Of a DNA stretch of 64,000 nt, positions 52,312-62,902 are shown piece by piece. Position 1 is the stretch's first letter. Every line of letters starts with the position of its first letter. The notes beneath the pieces are model-generated. The model ran no database searches, was not told the origin of the DNA, and worked only from the letters and a program-made list of their open reading frames with translations. This DNA is from Oreohelix idahoensis. Lineage: Eukaryota > Mollusca > Gastropoda > Stylommatophora > Oreohelicidae. Made by a program: the position numbers and the translations under genes. The stretch covers positions 62,001-126,000 of the forward strand of contig JAMPIV010022919.1 of NCBI GenBank assembly GCA_024509875.1. Reading direction: 5' to 3'.

Positions 52312-53317
52312 AGGACCCCTAGAAAGGACTAAAAGAAGGAACAGGTTTATCCTGACTTTAGTCGACACGTGCACGTTATGGGCAGAAGCTATCCCGCTAA
52401 CATGCGCAGATGCCAAGCATGTCGCAGAAGCCCTAGTGCAGATTTTCCACACGGTTGGGATTCCCTCAGCAAGTGTTGACGGATAACGGATCTGCATACC
52501 GGAATCTGTTGATGGATGAGATCGTGAAGATCTTGAGGAACCAACACATCTACATAAAGCCTTATACTCCGGCCGGAAATTGGCTCGTGGAACGTGTTAA
52601 TGGAAACCTCAACATGATGCTAAGTAAACTGGCACAAGTGAAACCTGAAGATTGGGATCTTTGTATTCCTGCAGCTTTATTTGGCTACAGAGAATCTCCT
52701 CATACTTCCACAGGATTTCCGCCAGCTACGCTTTTATTCGGCAGACCCATTAAGGGCCCGCTTGAAGCCTTACTTAGGTCACTGACAGACCAGAAGGCTG
52801 ATGAGACAGTTATCTCAGCTAGTAAATATGCGTCGGATTTAAAGGACAGGTTGAAACTAGGATGGCAACGACCAACTTTAAGCGAGCACGCACAAAGCAC
52901 GCTAACCGATACAGGAAAGTCGCGAAAGAAAGAGAATTGGAAGCAGGAGAGAAAGTTTTGGTGTTACTCCCCACCGGGAACAATAAACTGAGGATCGGAT
53001 GGCAAGGGCCGTTTACCGTCCTTAAAAAGATTTCTAAGGCTAACTACCAGATCTCTATTCAAGGAAAGGAGAAGGTTTTCCATTTAAATCTGTTAAAGAG
53101 ATACTTGGAAAAACCAGTGCCGACCTCCGAACATCTCCTGACGATCGCCAAAACTGACGAAGACGACGATAGTGGCAGAGAAATTCCACTGCAATCACAC
53201 GGAATCTTTCAAAAATGTCAGAAGCTGCGACGCTCTTTTAAACACGCATGGGAGACATTCCAGAGACAGGAAACTTTGGGAGTAGACTTGAGTAGGAATT
53301 GGAGAGAGACGGAGTAG
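52312..53317 (+). pseudogene. Integrase core and C-terminus of element B
   Basis: Resumes after the right target duplication: LGPLERTKRRN, then after a one-base shift VLTDNGSAYRN (second Asp) and NWLVERVNG (catalytic Glu), then after another shift LRIGWQGPFTVL and FHLNLLKRYLEKP. It ends at TAG 53315-53317. No RT follows: the 3' LTR starts 97 bp later. So besides the RTE-2 insertion, this copy has two frameshifts and a lost RT-RNase H part. Confidence 0.85.
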
Positions 53318-53401
53318 GGAGATGAGAGGGAAGAGAACAGACATCCTGAAGCTACGGATATAGGAAATTTATTTCCATAACGTAGACATGGAGTGCTTCC
53401 A

Positions 53402-53413
53402 TATCTTAAAGGG
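53402..53413 (+). promoter_or_regulatory. Polypurine tract of element B
   Basis: AAAGGGGGGACGTTC lies directly before TGTCGCATAG, the start of the 3' LTR. The same layout (GGACGAAC then TGTCACAT) is seen in element C. Primes plus-strand DNA synthesis in the family. Confidence 0.65.
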
Positions 53414-54462
53414 GGGACGTTCTGTCGCATAGAGATTTATGATCAATAAATTTTCTATATTCTTTTCTTTTCTACCCGTGTCCTCTACTTTATATTCGCT
53501 CTTTTATCCTTTTCCTGTGTTTTTCGCATTCGTTCGTTTGCGAAAAATAGTATTTTTTCCCCTTCTGACTTTACCGTTCTGGTCTCATACTGGAAACGCA
53601 TTTATTGAATAAAATGTCATGGTAACGAACTGTGAATATTCGTCCAGTCAGACATGATGGCAGACATATCGTCTGGTATTTCCATCTGACACGTAGCTTT
53701 TACGGCTAAGTTGCTCGGTGAGGTGTGGGAACTGCCATCTAATGAGACCTACCGTCTACATTTTTCACCGGACACAGTGGTTTTCGGCTGAGTTCTTGAG
53801 GTGTGAACGGCGCCCCATGCATTGCCCAGAAATGAGACCTAGGGTCTAGCATTTCCATCTGACACGGCACTCTACGGCCAGTTTCTTAGACGGAGGTGTC
53901 AAAGACGCGAAGTGGCAGTTTATGACAATCTCTTGGTTTACGTAAGTGTTAAGAGGAGAGGGGAAGACCGGGGGGGGGGTGGGGGTGGTTCGAAATAATG
54001 TGGGATCCTTTGTCTATTTCATATATCTTAACCGGAGTTTTAGATTTCATTCACTCAGTAACTTCGCAGTCAAGACTAGAACAACCTACGTTCGATTCCT
54101 AAGAATCTCTGTGGATTGAAGATGGCATTTAGTTGGTCGAAGTGAAATTCGATTCCTAAGAATCTCTGTTGATAGAAGATGGCATTTAGTTTGGTCGAAG
54201 TGGTTTAGTTCTTAGTAGTTCTGTGTTAAGGTAAATATTATATATCTAACATTTTGTGAGTGTTTAAAGGGATAAATCGCTTATTTCATTTTTCTAGTTA
54301 GATTTGTGCGCAGAAGAATTAAATATAAGTCTGTTATATTCTCTAGCTGACGTGTTTCAGTGGAAAGCAGAATAAATTATAATTTCTAGCCTAAACTCAT
54401 GCAACTATAAATAAATTTAATTTAACTGCTAAATATCAGTCGAGAATATTTTAAACTAACTT
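53414..54462 (+). repeat. 3' LTR of element B, end not fixed
   Basis: Starts TGTCGCATAG. It contains three imperfect ~90-bp blocks at about 53670-53900 (each with a CATCTGACACG-like motif) and a G run near 53970. Without a 5' partner the right end cannot be placed; it may end before the LINE fragment at 54474 or earlier. Confidence 0.5.
54091..54203 (+). repeat. 57-bp tandem duplication
   Basis: TTCGATTCCTAAGAATCTCT begins at 54091 and again at 54148, with the second unit slightly changed. Confidence 0.85.
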
Positions 54463-54473
54463 ATAACTGCACA

Positions 54474-55266
54474 TGATAGCTGGAACAGAATCAGAACTTC
54501 AAGACCTTACCTCTAGACTGGAGAAAGTAACAAGAACATATGGGATGGAAATTAATATAGAAAAAAGCAAGATATTGGTGAATAGCCATAAGAAACATGT
54601 TCCGACCAACATTACGTTAAATGGGCAAACGTTAGAAGAAGTTAACACCTTTAAATATCTCGGGTCCACTATATGTAGTGATGGAAGATCAAATAAAGAA
54701 ATCAAGACAAGACTTGAGATGGCCTCAGCTGCCATGACAAGGTTGAATGTGATCTGGAAAAGTAACATCAGTTTTCCTGTGAAGATCAAATTATACAAAT
54801 CACTTGTATTATCTATTCTCTTGTATGGGTGTGAGGGCTGGACACTCACTGCAGATACGGAGCGAAGGATTCAGGTTTTCGAGCATAAATGTTATAGAAG
54901 AATTTTGCGCATTTGCTATAAAGAGCACAAAACAAATGTCTATGTTAGAGAGAAGATAAACACCTATGCAGGCCATCAAGAACCACTTTTGTCAATAGTG
55001 AAACGTCGAAAGCTTGCCTGGTTTGGGCATGTAACTCGTCATGACTCCCTTTCGAAAACGATCCTCCAGGGAACAGTCGAAGGTAAACGGAGAAGAGGAA
55101 GGCAAAGAAAATCCTGGGCTGATAACATCAAAGAATGGGCAGGACACGGTTTCTCCACACTTGTACGCATTGCTGAGAATAGAGAGCAGTGGAGGACCCT
55201 GTCTGTTGATGCTTCCACCATGGCACCCCTACGACCCATGACGGGTTATGGGTTGAGATGATGATG
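54474..55266 (+). mobile_element. 5'-truncated LINE (third RTE-like family)
   Basis: A 793-bp insertion flanked by the 11-bp duplication ATAACTGCACA (54463-54473 and 55267-55277), ending in a GAT repeat tail. It holds only the RT thumb and tail. Confidence 0.85.
54478..55261 (+). CDS. RT thumb and C-terminal part of a truncated LINE
   Basis: Open for about 260 codons: AGTESELQDLTSRLEKVTRT, then KYLGSTICSDG, LVLSILLYGCEGWTL, and RKLAWFGHVTRHD, GRQRKSWADNIKEW at the end. The frame starts just after the position of the catalytic YxDD, so the copy cannot work. Distinct from RTE-1 and RTE-2. The stop is TGA 55259-55261, just before the GAT tail. Confidence 0.85.
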
Positions 55267-55277
55267 ATAACTGCACA

Positions 55278-56733
55278 GATTCATCACTGAGTATTGACGA
55301 AATACGTATGTATTTCTAATTCATGATGATTGATTTTATGAATATAACTTATTTCACGGGAAGGTTTTAAACGATAAGTCAAGCCTCCGCTTGCAGTTGA
55401 TAATGTAAGTTATATCCGAGTACATAGTATGTATAGTATTTTATATGTTATTTTTCTTTATTCAGTGAAACTGGGGTGACCCAACTTTGCCAGCGTTAGA
55501 GCACACGAGAAATATCTGTGAAGAACTAAAACATTTTCCTTAAAGACTTGGTGTATAACCTTTACAAGAACTTTAAAGGGTAAATGACGTAAAGGGCTCA
55601 TCGAGCCTGATTTATCTCTTCCAGAGAAAAACCTCAAGTGCATTTCAGCCTTGTGGCAAGTAAAATATTACAAACATTAACATTCCGACATTTTCTTGAC
55701 ACTTGTGGTGCGACCAAGAATTTTACATTTGATCGATGTTACAAACCAGTCATTTTCCTAAAGAAGGGAAACCTCGTGATTCTGACACTGAGTGCCCACC
55801 TACATTAATTCGTACCTGAACTGATAAAGTGACACTAACTTAACTCTGAACAAAAAATATCGCATGAAGAGGATGCTCCCCGGACCCCATTGGATGAAAC
55901 CAATAAAAATCTGCAGAGCTGGGATCCGCTTCATCACAACGACAACAGAGTAAAAGTGGTGGTGTCCTAAAGTTTGCGCCAGACGGCGAACACCAGCAGG
56001 TTATTAGGTAAGAACGCATGTCAGGGGCCCTGATGAAAGAACAGAGTAAAAGTGACTGAGTGATGATTCGTTTATTGTTGTATTTTGGCACCCATTTGCT
56101 GTCTTAAATTTCTTTATGCAAGTTTTGTTTTGTTGCTAACAATATTTTTCCTTAGGATAGATTATAGTATCAAAGTCTGTTCATACCTTTAAGGGGAAAT
56201 CATTAGACTACAGCAGATGTATCCGTGACTCTTTGGGCTATCACTTTTCTTCTAACGGGACTGTGGGCTATACATCGAGGGAAAAGATCTTATTTGTGGG
56301 TCTATCATTCTTGTAGCAATTCATTGACTTTATGACTATTTGTATATGCTTGATGTAATTTTTATTAAAATCCAATTAAACTTAATCAGTGTGTTGGTCA
56401 GTTCGTTCCCAAATATCTATATAATCATTGTTATAGTTTTCCCACGTCTGTGTGTCTAACTGTCGTCAACTGGGTGTGTGCACGTGAGTGGTAAGATATA
56501 TATATATATTAATATATGTAATCAATAGACTGTCGGACTCCTCTAAATCTGTTGTAGAAGATAGGCTGAGAAAGAGAGAAGATTCTCGATTTCAGAGACA
56601 GCCTCTATTGATTTCTACCATCTCACTCGTGGAAATCTATTTCTATTATTATCTCTCACTGTGACTATCACTTATTCTAATCTATTCAGAAGGGACCAAC
56701 CCACGTCTTAATTCCCCTTCCAAAATTCTACGA
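55278..56733. other. No gene seen
   Basis: AT-rich sequence with no domain-like frame. A TA run lies near 56500. Pieces at 55840-56090 are GC-richer but show no domain. Confidence 0.35.
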
Positions 56734-56928
56734 CAGCAGTCCTTGTTCTGGAACCCCTAGGGCAAGAGAGGTATAGGTAGACCAAGAAGCACATGGAGAA
56801 GAGAGCTGGAAATAGAGGTAAAAATGATGAGGAGAACGTGGAAAGAACTTGAGATGATGGCACGTGACAGGAGGACTTGGCATGTGTTTGTTGAAGACCT
56901 ATGCTCCTTTGGGAGTGGAGGGTTATGA
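56734..56928 (+). pseudogene. LINE C-terminal fragment
   Basis: Encodes QQSLFWNP, then after a TAG codon GKRGIGRPRSTWRRELEIEV, TWKELEMMARDRRTWHVF, EDLCSFGSGGL and TGA. Same family as 15217-15383 and 23930-24218; here QQSLFWNP is the part that in the 82-bp repeat reads KQSLF. 5'-truncated. Confidence 0.75.
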
Positions 56929-57479
56929 ATGAGAAATAGGATACTAGAAGAAAGATTATTAGGGTTCGTGTTAATGCGTGTACATCAAGATATCGACATA
57001 AACATAGAAAATGTAAACTGACAGGTTTGCGAATTCAGAAAAAAAAAGAGAAAATTGATTTTATAATTTAAAATACTTTTTACGTATAGTTATGTTATGA
57101 ATAGTTATATTATTATAAGTAGCAATATTTTTTAGTTTCTGTTGTTATGCTATAATATAAAATATGTATGAATTTTTATCAGATTTCGTCTCTTTGTAGT
57201 TATTCTTTACTTGTATGTAATTATATTATAAATAGTATATATTTTTTAAAATAAAAATGAATATTTTTGAGTTACTGTATATTAAACTATCAACTTGTCA
57301 CATTTTTGTGCAAAATTCATTATTTTGTTTTTTAATTGTCTAAAAATGTGTCTAAATAAGGATCGAGGGCCTTGTCATTCTGATGTCAATTCCTAGATCC
57401 GCCCATGCCTCGTAGTACCATTTCAATATTTCTATTCTACGTAAGCAACGTTTATGAATGTATGTAGCTTTTTTTACAG
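56929..57479. other. AT-rich, no gene seen
   Basis: Very AT-rich sequence leading to the pyrimidine tract before the candidate exon at 57480. Confidence 0.35.
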
Positions 57480-57759
57480 GCCAGTTATCACACACATATT
57501 TGTGAATGTGGAGATGACAAAGCGGCACAACTTTGACAATGCATCCTATGTACGGTTTGATTCAGGCTGCGGTATTTACACAGATATTGGCTTTGATCAG
57601 GGGTGTCGGCTACCGGTCGATCACGACTTACCGGTAGTTCACATGGTATGGTTTGATAGATCTCTAGACGGTGGAGGGGAGAAAGATATAATTTTTACGC
57701 TAGGGAAGTTTTGGGCTGACCCTGTCCCGCCAGTATTTAAAAGTGAGGTATCAACAGAA
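57480..57759 (+). CDS. Candidate internal exon, function unknown
   Basis: A pyrimidine tract ending TTTTTTTACAG (AG at 57478-57479) is followed by an open frame with balanced, GC-richer codons: VITHIFVNVEMTKRHNFDNA, then YVRFDSGCGIYTDIGFDQG and VVHMVWFDRSLDGGG. A good donor (GAA/GTATGT) lies at 57760; a weaker one at 57748. Composition differs sharply from the AT-rich flanks. I do not recognise the protein. It could be a host gene exon on the plus strand. Confidence 0.4.
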
Positions 57760-59214
57760 GTATGTACTTTTCCCGCATTTTCCCGTAGCTTTTCTTTATG
57801 TTTTCAAAGGTTTTTGATGTCATCTCACCCTTGTCGATTCCAGGTTATGGTCATGTGAAAGTTCCTTTTGTTTTTGTGTTGTTTTTTTTTTTTTGCAGTA
57901 ATAGGTTATCATGATAATGATCTTAAAATTCATTCGACATTCAATGACATGTGAAGAAAAAACAAACAAACAAAAAAATAAACAAATGCGGAAGCGCGTA
58001 TAGCAAATAATAAAGCTGCTCCAAGCAGCCAAATAAACAGGACACATTTTTTTTTTTTTTTAACAAAGGACGAAAAAAACAGGCACGATTTTTGTTTTAT
58101 TTCGTAAACATTTTATTTCACTGGACAAGTTAACATTTTATAAATTAATTACACGACGTGAGATAAAAGTACATCTTGCGCAAAATTAGAAGAAAAAAAA
58201 TATATGACATGCGCTAACCAACAAAAAAATGTGTAATATAGCATTAAAAATATTAAAAGAAAAAAGCACAACCGCATGATGAAAGTTATTAATGTCTTGC
58301 ACAACCAAATTTTTTTTTGTATGGTTTTTACATTAAACAAGACCAGATATTAAAAAAAATGAGCAACAATGCAGACTAACTGCGCAAAAAATGTAAACAT
58401 GAACTGAATATGTGCGAGTCACATAAACAAACGCTAACCGTCACGACGTGAGGTTTATTGTAAAAGTTTCTCAGACAATCCAGGTTACGGAAAAGTCGTT
58501 GAGAAACAGGCTCCATTGTTTGTTTGCATTTCTCAGTGTCACATTGTCTCCGGTTATTTGTCCGCATTCCGTCTAGTTAGCCATCCGTGAGTGTAAATCA
58601 CAAAACAAATCAAATTTAACATTTTGCAACAAGGATGTGAGGAAAACATAACAACTTGACATCAATGAAAAATGAGATGGTTAGCGGAAGGTGACTATAT
58701 TATGGCAAAAACCATTAATACAGACATTTTTCCTGGTAGAGCCGGCAGGAGATAACATTAGTTACCTCCCGTAACTGCTGTCAGTACTTCCGTTTTTTTT
58801 TTTCTTTTTGGTGGGATTCAGGTCACAGATATGATTGCAATAATAAACAAACACACAAACAAACACAACTTACACATTGTTTTCTCAAATATCTAATATA
58901 TTACTGTCCCGTGTATTTCCCGGGAGCCATTGGTTAGAAACTGAAAGAAAAAAGCCCGATGCTTCCTCAGCAAGTCATACGCTGAGACTAAAATGTGGCT
59001 GGGCATGATGCCGGCAACCTCAACACGTAAAAATAAAAAAGGTTGTAACAGAAACAACCGGTGCAAGAGTTTTGAATGCTTAATGCAGGTTTCCTGTCAA
59101 GTGACTAGCTGAATTGATGGCTAAATGCTCCATATATAACTGTTTTATGCTGTCAGCGTGAACTTATTTTTTTTAAGAACTTGTACTAACAGACACGAAA
59201 AACAATGTGAAATA
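57760..59214. other. AT-rich, poly-T runs, no gene seen
   Basis: Contains T runs near 57885 and 58047 and an A/T-rich stretch to 58360. Short frames show no domain. Confidence 0.35.
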
Positions 59215-59389
59215 CAGATTCGATCATGTCTAAGTTTGTGATTATAAACATGGTGACATTCAGATTCGATCTTGTCCAAGTTTGTGATTATAAACATAGT
59301 GACTTACAGATTCGATCTTGTCCAAGTTTGTGATTATAAACATAATAACATTCAGATCCGATCCTGTCCAAGTTTGTGATTATAAACAA
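59215..59389 (+). repeat. 46-bp minisatellite, 3.8 copies
   Basis: CAGATTCGATC-type units start at 59215, 59261, 59307 and 59353 (period 46), each with CAAGTTTGTGATTATAAAC. Confidence 0.9.
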
Positions 59390-60361
59390 TTACAAGGCAG
59401 ACACTTATTTGCAAAGACATCCGACATTACTTTCCAGATTCAAACAAATGCCTTCTTCTTCGTACACTATCGGACGTCTACTTCAATATTGTCACAAAAT
59501 GGCCGTGCTAATAATTTTATTGTGTTCTATCAGTCTTCTATTCCATATTGTGCTTTCTCTTTATTTCTTCACAAACCCATATTTTCTCTCATATTGAACG
59601 CAAGACTCAAGTTTCATGTTGTTATTTCGCATGACCTATCCTGGTTGGATATAACGTAAAACCAACCCAGGCACGTATCTCGCTCAAACACAGCTGGGCG
59701 CCCATACTTCCCGTATTGACAAACGGAAGGTAAAAATTATTACCAGCAGTACAGTTACATAACCCACCAGGGGATGGACTCCCGTGTTTGTCAACATTCG
59801 TAATAACAAACTAAACTGAAGATTTGTTATGAAGTACAGACATGAGTAATCTAAATAGTGGAAATGTCCATACCTTATATGGAAGGAGTTTGGAATTACC
59901 TGTGTCTGCGGAATTTTATGAGAGAAGGGGAGATAAGAGATACACTAAATCAAACGGTTAGATTTGCTTGGCCTAGCCAAGATATATTAAAATAGGCTAC
60001 GTTTGATTTGAGACTTTCGCCGCGCAGAAAGCTGACAGAGCGTTGGCGCCAGGCCCATATAATGTAGCACATATTTCGACTCCAGCACTGTGTTCCGTTG
60101 AGTCAAGACGACACTTTCAGACTAGCCAGGAAAGAAGAAATTTAGGATTCCATTAACGAGGAGTGGGCCATGTTTTGAGAATCTACTGAAAGTAACCAGG
60201 CAGAAAACTCGATGTTATAATACTGAAAACCACATATTCCTCAGACCATGTAACAGGGAATATTGGGATTAGCATTATAAAGTAATTATCGAATACCTGT
60301 AAGACGGCCTTAAAGCCTGTGGCCTGACATTATTCGGAACTCTTCCTGTGCCAGACGTCTA
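59390..60361. other. No gene seen
   Basis: Unannotated sequence; open frames at 59318-59659 run out of the minisatellite and show no domain. Confidence 0.35.
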
Positions 60362-60369
60362 TATATAAG
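60362..60369 (+). promoter_or_regulatory. Possible TATA box
   Basis: TATATAAG 60 bp before the ATG of the candidate first exon at 60429. Spacing would allow a start site near 60392. Confidence 0.3.
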
Positions 60370-60428
60370 CCGATCGATACGGGGTAAATTGTAACATACA
60401 TTTTATCAGTTTATATTTTACACTTGAC

Positions 60429-60602
60429 ATGTTTAACCCGCTGGTGGTTGTACAAGTTCATACGAGGCTGGCAACCTCAGCATATGAAAAGGATAGAGTC
60501 ATGAACTACAATAGCAAGCGCTGGTCACTGTTTCATGCCGGTTCTCTCACAGGAAACCAAAGGCTTCTAGAGGAGCATGGAGTGGATGATGGTGATATTA
60601 AG
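60429..60602 (+). CDS. Candidate first coding exon, function unknown
   Basis: ATG 60429 opens 58 codons with ordinary codon use: MFNPLVVVQVHTRLATSAYE, then VMNYNSKRWSLFHAGSLTGN and LLEEHGVDDGDIK. A donor-like AAG/GTGTTC follows, after which the frame turns AT-rich and hydrophobic. A TATA-like box lies upstream. I do not recognise it; the following exon was not found. Confidence 0.3.
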
Positions 60603-61899
60603 GTGTTCATATTTATTATATTAACCTTTTAATAAGTTTATTTGTATATTTAATCATGTGTATACCAAGCAAATGTATTTTTCCGCTGTCCAGCCACATT
60701 TTTTCCTGTCAGATTACCTAAATTAACGATAATTTTCATCCTATCCACTGGGGTTATCATTGATGCTCAGGAAAGGTAAAATTACTGAGAAAAAAGGGAA
60801 AGGTAGGTGGACGGACAGCAGGGAAGGCAGCTGACTATATGTCAGGGAAAAAAAATACTTAGCAGCGACATTTGTTTTCTCTAAAGTTTGTTGTACGTGC
60901 TGGAGATACCAGTGTGTGATACCAGCTTTATACGAGTCTGTGGATCAGGAGCTTGTGGCTACGCTAGATGCCTGCCTTTTACTGGTTGTGAAGATCCATG
61001 CCTTGACGTTGGAGCGGTTCCCCATGCAACTACGCCTGGGAGGTGCTCTCCCCACAGAAGTCGATAATTGACAAAGCAGTCAGCAAACCAGTCTAACACA
61101 CCTGGCCAGATAAGTGATTTCAATCTGGCCAGAACGATAGAACTCACCACCCAAACACACCAATCCTGAACTGATTTCAGTTCCACATTTCTTTTAATCC
61201 ATTAACTTCACTTATTTATTTACTGATGTTAAAGAATAAGTGATCATTAAATTTGTTATATGTAATTATAAATCAATAGTTGATTTAATTATTACAGAGA
61301 GAAGTGCGCACGTATGAATCAGCTTTCTTAAATATAAATATAACATAGCTACTTAAGGAATATTTTACTGAATAATTTTCACATTAGCCTGAAAAATGTG
61401 TGCTTGATTTCTGAAATATCCTATGAAGACTACCTAAAATAGAAGCCCCATCCTTCTATTTTCAACTCTGCCAAAAGTAATCTTGAGCTAATGTAGATAC
61501 CTTTAAAGACCCTCATTGTATATTCTAAATGTTGGCCATTGTTGGACTATCACTGCAGAGCAGGGGAGACAACTCGTGACACATATTTTCAAAGAAAGCA
61601 GAAGTCAGCTTCAGGCTATTTCCATCTCCATAGATTTTTTTTCCCCCCGAAAATGGTACTGGTGACGGCCATTTGTGCTTTCTATGTTCCTAATATGTTA
61701 GCCATCTTTGAAGCAGTGGTTCAGCAGTCATTCTATCAGTGCCATATTTACACGCATCGATACTGTCTATCTTTAGCACGTTGATAGATGGGTACCCCAA
61801 TCTGTTGTCTTAACAGAGACCTACTTCCTTGGCACGGTTAGATAAACACAATCTGAGAAGACCATGATGTTTACATATAGCATTATGATAACCTATTAT
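60603..61899. other. No gene seen
   Basis: Mixed AT-rich sequence; frames at 60959-61186 (minus) and 61539-61784 (plus) have no recognisable domain. Confidence 0.35.
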
Positions 61900-62105
61900 G
61901 TGAGAGGGCATCCGGCTGGCTGAGCGGTTGTTCCGTGATCGATACCTGGTAGTTTCAAGCTCCAGTCTACGCAGCTGTAAATAGGTACTTTTTTTAAGTT
62001 AGGGAAGGCAAATGTAGCGAGGAAGGGAACTAGCCACCCACCCTCATAAAGCTGGACATAGTATGGTGTAGTCTCTAACACTTCAGTGCCACACGTAACT
62101 TCATG
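61900..62105 (+). mobile_element. tRNA-derived SINE fragment
   Basis: A-box-like TGGCTGAGCGGTTG and B-box-like AGTTTCAAGCTCC at tRNA spacing. The body has GTTAGGGAAGGCAAATGTAG, then CGAGGAAGGGAACTAGCCAC, the same core as the SINE at 11803-12001. Confidence 0.6.
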
Positions 62106-62134
62106 CTATGAAACTAATTTTATTATGTGAGGGG

Positions 62135-62430
62135 CCGTCATAATGGTATAGAGGTTAGCTTGCTTGCGTTTCGAAGCACAGGGACCGAGTTAGAAACCAG
62201 TTTGCTTCGCGATCCATCTACCAAGGTGTAAAAATTGGGATTAAAAAAAAAAATTGCTTTGTTTTGGCGAGGCGCGTTCCGTTCAACCTAGTCGGTTATA
62301 TTAGGCCACATGTCCAAATATAAAAGACCTTTAGGTTTGACGAAGTTTTATTGGGATCTGACTTTGCTCTTGAGCTAAGGAAGGCAAAGGCAGCGATGAA
62401 GACATTTGGTCAACACATCCTTAAATCTGA
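62135..62430 (+). mobile_element. Second SINE fragment, diverged head
   Basis: A-box-like TGGTATAGAGGTTAGC near 62150 and a weak B box. The core CTAAGGAAGGCAAAGGCAGC at about 62374 is shared with the other two SINEs. Confidence 0.5.
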
Positions 62431-62902
62431 AACCTAGTTTACGTGAAGTTTTAATTTCCCTACAGCATGATCTTCCTTTAATTTGTAACTGTGACAGGAG
62501 ACAACAGTTGTTCATGCACAGGTGCGTAAGACATTACATAATACAACAATTAATACATTAAAAAACAACAAGGAAAACACAGTAGACACGATATGTGCCT
62601 TGGTTCAGTTGACAGTGAATACAATTAAGAAGAGGTGGCAATGGTAACACAAGCTCTTCTGCAATTGGTAAAAATTGAGCAAACGAAAAGAAACAAGAGA
62701 ACTATCAAATCGTGTCAGAACATAATTAACATCAAGTGTAAGAAATAAATAACAAGGGTTCATTCCCCCCCCTTCCGCGTCACTGATATGTATTCCACCA
62801 CTTACCCAGAAGTTCTTTTTTGTCATTTCATCACTTACACTGAAGTTATTTTTAGTCATTTCACCACTTACACTCCCAGAGCTATGCCAGCGGGAGTTTT
62901 AC
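62431..62902. repeat. Flank with ~41-bp imperfect repeats at 62795-62875
   Basis: Units of TCATTTCACCACTTACACT with a TTATTTTTAG-like spacer occur about three times. The rest shows no gene. Confidence 0.45.

Noticed and set aside
57454..57858. The full 134-codon frame as a gene
   Set aside because: Its first codons read through the splice acceptor tract and its end through AT-rich intron-like sequence; only 57480-57759 looks coding.
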